A stretch of DNA of 8,410 nucleotides from Comamonadaceae bacterium (lineage in GTDB: Bacteria; Pseudomonadota; Gammaproteobacteria; Burkholderiales; Burkholderiaceae_C): contig CANLWQ010000075.1 in assembly GCA_947494405.1 (NCBI GenBank), forward strand, positions 1 to 8,410. Reading direction: 5' to 3'. Below the pieces are notes generated by a model. The model was not told the DNA's origin and searched no databases. It was given only the letters and a program-made list of their open reading frames with translations. The translations under genes were made by a program, and so were the position numbers. Each line of letters begins with the position of its first letter. Within the stretch, counting starts at the first letter, position 1. Positions 6,328-8,410 of this stretch are shown here, piece by piece.

Positions 6328-7239
6328 TCAAGGCTTTACTGTAGCAACCGAGCGTTTTGGCAACAGCACTGCTGCAATCGCCAACACCACGCAGGCCATG
6401 GCCGCATAGTCTTGCCAATGCGGCAACTCGCCAATCAGCAAGCCGGCGCTCAAGGTGCCCACCACGGGCACTGCCATGATGCTCATCGCACTCGTGGCGG
6501 GAGGTAAATCGCGAGCCATGCCAAACCAAAGGATTTGCGCAAAACCATAGTTGATGACCACAGCGTAAACCAAGCTGCCCCACGCCAAGGGTGAGAGTTG
6601 CCATGTAGGCCATGTTTCGGTGCCAGCAGCGATCAGCAAAATCATGGGGCTAGACAAGAGCATCATCCACACCGTCAAGCTTTGCACCGGCATGGTGAAA
6701 CTGATGCGCCGCATCCACAAGGTGCCCACCGCCCAGCTGAGTGCGCCCAACTCCATCCACAAAATACCCATGGGTCGGCCTTGCAAGGCGGTGAATTCAT
6801 GCGAGATCAACAAGCCAATGGCGGCCAAGGTGGCCACCACGGCTGCGGCGACGCGAGGGGTGAGTTTAGCGCCCATGAACAGCACGCCAATCACCACCGT
6901 CCACACCGGCATGGTGAAACCCAAGATGGAGGCGCGTCCCGAGGGCAGGGACATCACGCCCATGATGGACAGGGCATGCCATAAAAACATATTGGGAATA
7001 CCAAGCAAAGCAATGTCGCGCCATTCGCGCAGTGTTTGCGGCCACAGGCGCAGGCCTTGAAAGCGAAAGTAAAGCAGCAGCCACAGACCACCCAGCCCCA
7101 TGGTGAGGCCACGGAAATACATGGGCGAGACTTCGCTCAGGGCAATCTTCATCATCGGCCAGTTGATGCCCCACATCAGTGTGATGCCCACCAATGCGAT
7201 GAGCTGCTGGCGGCTCAAAACGCTTTTGCCACCCGTCAC
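6328..7239 (-). CDS. EamA/DMT-superfamily 10-TM transporter
   Basis: An inner-membrane permease of the drug/metabolite transporter superfamily; such proteins usually export small metabolites, and the substrate cannot be read from this sequence. From the GTG at 7239 it has 303 residues with about ten hydrophobic helices (roughly 11-30, 40-57, 75-95, 102-122, 128-146, 156-176, 186-205, 218-238, 246-270, 277-293). These make two EamA halves. The C-terminal half has the typical stretch PPATSA (246-251), then [14 protein letters not shown] (258-271). I prefer the GTG because it forms a 4-base GTGA overlap with the thyA stop (7236-7239), has GGTGGCGGT just upstream, and matches the coupling style of its neighbours. 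An in-frame ATG at 7272 would overlap thyA by 37 bases with no ribosome binding site. It lies between thyA and folA, which suggests but does not prove a substrate linked to folate or nucleotides. Confidence 0.93.
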   Translation of the reverse strand: MTGGKSVLSRQQLIALVGITLMWGINWPMMKIALSEVSPMYFRGLTMGLGGLWLLLYFRFQGLRLWPQTLREWRDIALLGIPNMFLWHALSIMGVMSLPSGRASILGFTMPVWTVVIGVLFMGAKLTPRVAAAVVATLAAIGLLISHEFTALQGRPMGILWMELGALSWAVGTLWMRRISFTMPVQSLTVWMMLLSSPMILLIAAGTETWPTWQLSPLAWGSLVYAVVINYGFAQILWFGMARDLPPATSAMSIMAVPVVGTLSAGLLIGELPHWQDYAAMACVVLAIAAVLLPKRSVATVKP

Positions 7240-8078
7240 ACCGCCACCGGCGCCTTGATGGCGGGATGGCATTGGTAGTCACGCACTTCGAAGTCTTCGA
7301 ACTGGTAGTCGAAGATGGATTCGGGGCGGCGTTTGATGTGCAGCGTGGGCGCGGGGAAGGGCGAGCGGGTGAGTTGCAGCTCTACTTGCTCGTGGTGGTT
7401 GCTGTAAATGTGGCAGTCGCCACCCGTCCAAATGAAATCGCCTACATCCAAGTCGCATTGCTGCGCCACCATGTGCGTCAGCAGCGCGTAGCTGGCGATG
7501 TTGAACGGCACCCCCAAAAAGATGTCGGCGCTGCGCTGGTACAGCTGGCAACTCAGTTGGCCCTTACCACCCGCAGTGGTGGGCGGTGCCACATAAAACT
7601 GGAAGAAAGCGTGGCAAGGCATCAAGGCCATTTTCGAGAGGTCGGCCACATTCCAAGCGCTGACGATGATGCGGCGTGAATCGGGATTGGTTTTCAAGGT
7701 TTTGATGACCTCGGTGATTTGGTCGATATGCCCGCCCTCGGGCGTGGGCCAACTGCGCCACTGCACGCCGTACACCGGTCCTAAGTCGCCGTCTTCGCGC
7801 GCCCATTCGTCCCAAATCGTGCAGCCGCGCTCGGTCAGCCAGTGGTTGTTGCTCGAACCGGTAAGGAACCACAGTAACTCAACGATGATGGATTTGAGGT
7901 GCACCTTCTTGGTGGTGACCAGCGGAAAACCTTGGCGCAAATCAAAACGCATTTGATGGCCAAACACACTGCGCGTTCCGGTGCCGGTGCGGTCAGATTT
8001 TTCTACACCTTGTGTGTACACATGGCGCATGAAATCTTCGTAGGGTGTGGGGATGGGGTGAGGGGTGGGCTGGCTCAT
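7236..8078 (-). CDS. thyA: Thymidylate synthase (ThyA type)
   Basis: Converts dUMP to dTMP using 5,10-methylene-tetrahydrofolate as both carbon and hydride donor, releasing dihydrofolate. Motifs: DRTGTGT (29-35), [21 protein letters not shown] (52-72), WDEWA (89-93), GPVYG (100-104), the paired arginines in DSRRII (133-138), the catalytic PCHAFFQF (154-161) with nucleophile Cys155, [17 protein letters not shown] (178-194), HIYSNH (223-228) and the C-terminal IKAPVAV. At 280 residues it is about 16 longer than the E. coli enzyme. About 9 residues are added at the N-terminus (Pro-rich) and about 7 after FQFYVA (residues 163-174, [10 protein letters not shown]). The start lacks a Shine-Dalgarno. 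It is the first metabolic gene of the operon, 27 bases after the toxin-like gene. Confidence 0.98.
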   Translation of the reverse strand: MSQPTPHPIPTPYEDFMRHVYTQGVEKSDRTGTGTRSVFGHQMRFDLRQGFPLVTTKKVHLKSIIVELLWFLTGSSNNHWLTERGCTIWDEWAREDGDLGPVYGVQWRSWPTPEGGHIDQITEVIKTLKTNPDSRRIIVSAWNVADLSKMALMPCHAFFQFYVAPPTTAGGKGQLSCQLYQRSADIFLGVPFNIASYALLTHMVAQQCDLDVGDFIWTGGDCHIYSNHHEQVELQLTRSPFPAPTLHIKRRPESIFDYQFEDFEVRDYQCHPAIKAPVAV

Positions 8079-8105
8079 GGGAGAGAGTTTATAGGCGGCT
8101 TTGCA

Positions 8106-8399
8106 CTAGGTGAAGTCGTCCTCTTTTTGATGCTTGATTCTGGCAATGGTGATGTCACCGTTGGGTAGGTGTCTAAATCGGGCTATGTAGCCACTGTTGC
8201 CGAAATCAATGATGGCTTCGCGCTGGTAAATCTTGCCCTCCACGGGGCGGAATCGTTCTGGCATGAGTGAAATTTTGTTAAGCGCATCACGCACAACAGC
8301 GATGGCTCGCTTGGCAACGTCTTTGTCTTGTGTGGCTAAAAAGTCATGAAGCCGTTGCAGGTCTGCTATGGCTTTCGCTGAATACTTTACGGATGGCAT
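8106..8399 (-). CDS. RelE/ParE-family toxin-like protein
   Basis: A 97-residue protein with the compact pattern of the RelE/ParE toxin superfamily. It has two N-terminal helices (SAKAIADLQRLHDFLA, 7-22; DVAKRAIAVVRDALNKI, 27-43), a PERFRP segment (47-52), and an antiparallel sheet ending in GYIARFRHLPNG (70-81) and ITIARIKHQKEDDF (83-96). The closing 'I..I.H' strand with His90 is typical of ParE-like members. The ParE branch poisons DNA gyrase and the RelE branch cleaves mRNA on the ribosome; the sequence does not settle which, or whether this copy is active. The N-terminus starts 11 bases from the window edge, so a cognate antitoxin would lie upstream outside it. In the neighbouring frame a protein arriving from the right would end at TAA (8387-8389), 13 bases inside this gene, as often seen in toxin-antitoxin pairs. 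Confidence 0.85.
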   Translation of the reverse strand: MPSVKYSAKAIADLQRLHDFLATQDKDVAKRAIAVVRDALNKISLMPERFRPVEGKIYQREAIIDFGNSGYIARFRHLPNGDITIARIKHQKEDDFT

Positions 8400-8410
8400 A
8401 GGGGCGTGGG

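Overview
This window looks like an ordinary chromosomal stretch of a betaproteobacterium, most likely Burkholderiales and in the style of Comamonadaceae. That is inferred from protein character, moderate-to-high GC and gene order; no rRNA or other taxonomic marker is present. Two blocks of genes converge near position 4660. The sequence is densely coding, and no gene-free stretch exceeds about 125 bases.

Left block, plus strand (1-4654): nitrogen assimilation and its regulation. A near-consensus sigma-54 promoter (-24/-12) stands before glnA (glutamine synthetase), which ends at a strong intrinsic terminator. A small unrecognised exported cysteine-containing protein follows. Next come glnL/ntrB (PAS-histidine kinase) and glnG/ntrC (receiver, AAA+ sigma-54 activator and Fis-type DNA-binding domain). 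This is the classic glnA-ntrB-ntrC circuit: NtrB phosphorylates NtrC under nitrogen limitation, NtrC~P drives the sigma-54 promoter of glnA, and GlnA makes glutamine. The extra exported protein between glnA and ntrB is the one non-canonical element.

Right block, minus strand (read from 8399 down to 4664): a RelE/ParE-family toxin-like gene whose partner would lie beyond the right edge, then thyA (thymidylate synthase), an EamA/DMT-type 10-TM transporter, folA (dihydrofolate reductase), xthA (exonuclease III-type AP endonuclease) and a small Cys-rich lipoprotein. Three of the four junctions from thyA to the lipoprotein are 4-base stop/start overlaps (GTGA or ATGA) and the fourth is a 16-base gap, so these five genes very probably form one translationally coupled operon. 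ThyA and FolA form the dTMP/folate cycle: ThyA oxidises methylene-tetrahydrofolate to dihydrofolate and FolA reduces it back. XthA repairs the abasic sites that follow uracil removal, which rise when dTMP is short. The roles of the transporter and lipoprotein in this unit are unknown.

No tRNA, rRNA, CRISPR array, insertion sequence, phage gene or riboswitch was recognised. I see no clearly novel multi-gene system. The points most worth following are the exported protein in the ntr locus, the transporter and lipoprotein coupled into the thyA-folA-xthA unit, the start region of ntrC, and the toxin-like gene at the edge.
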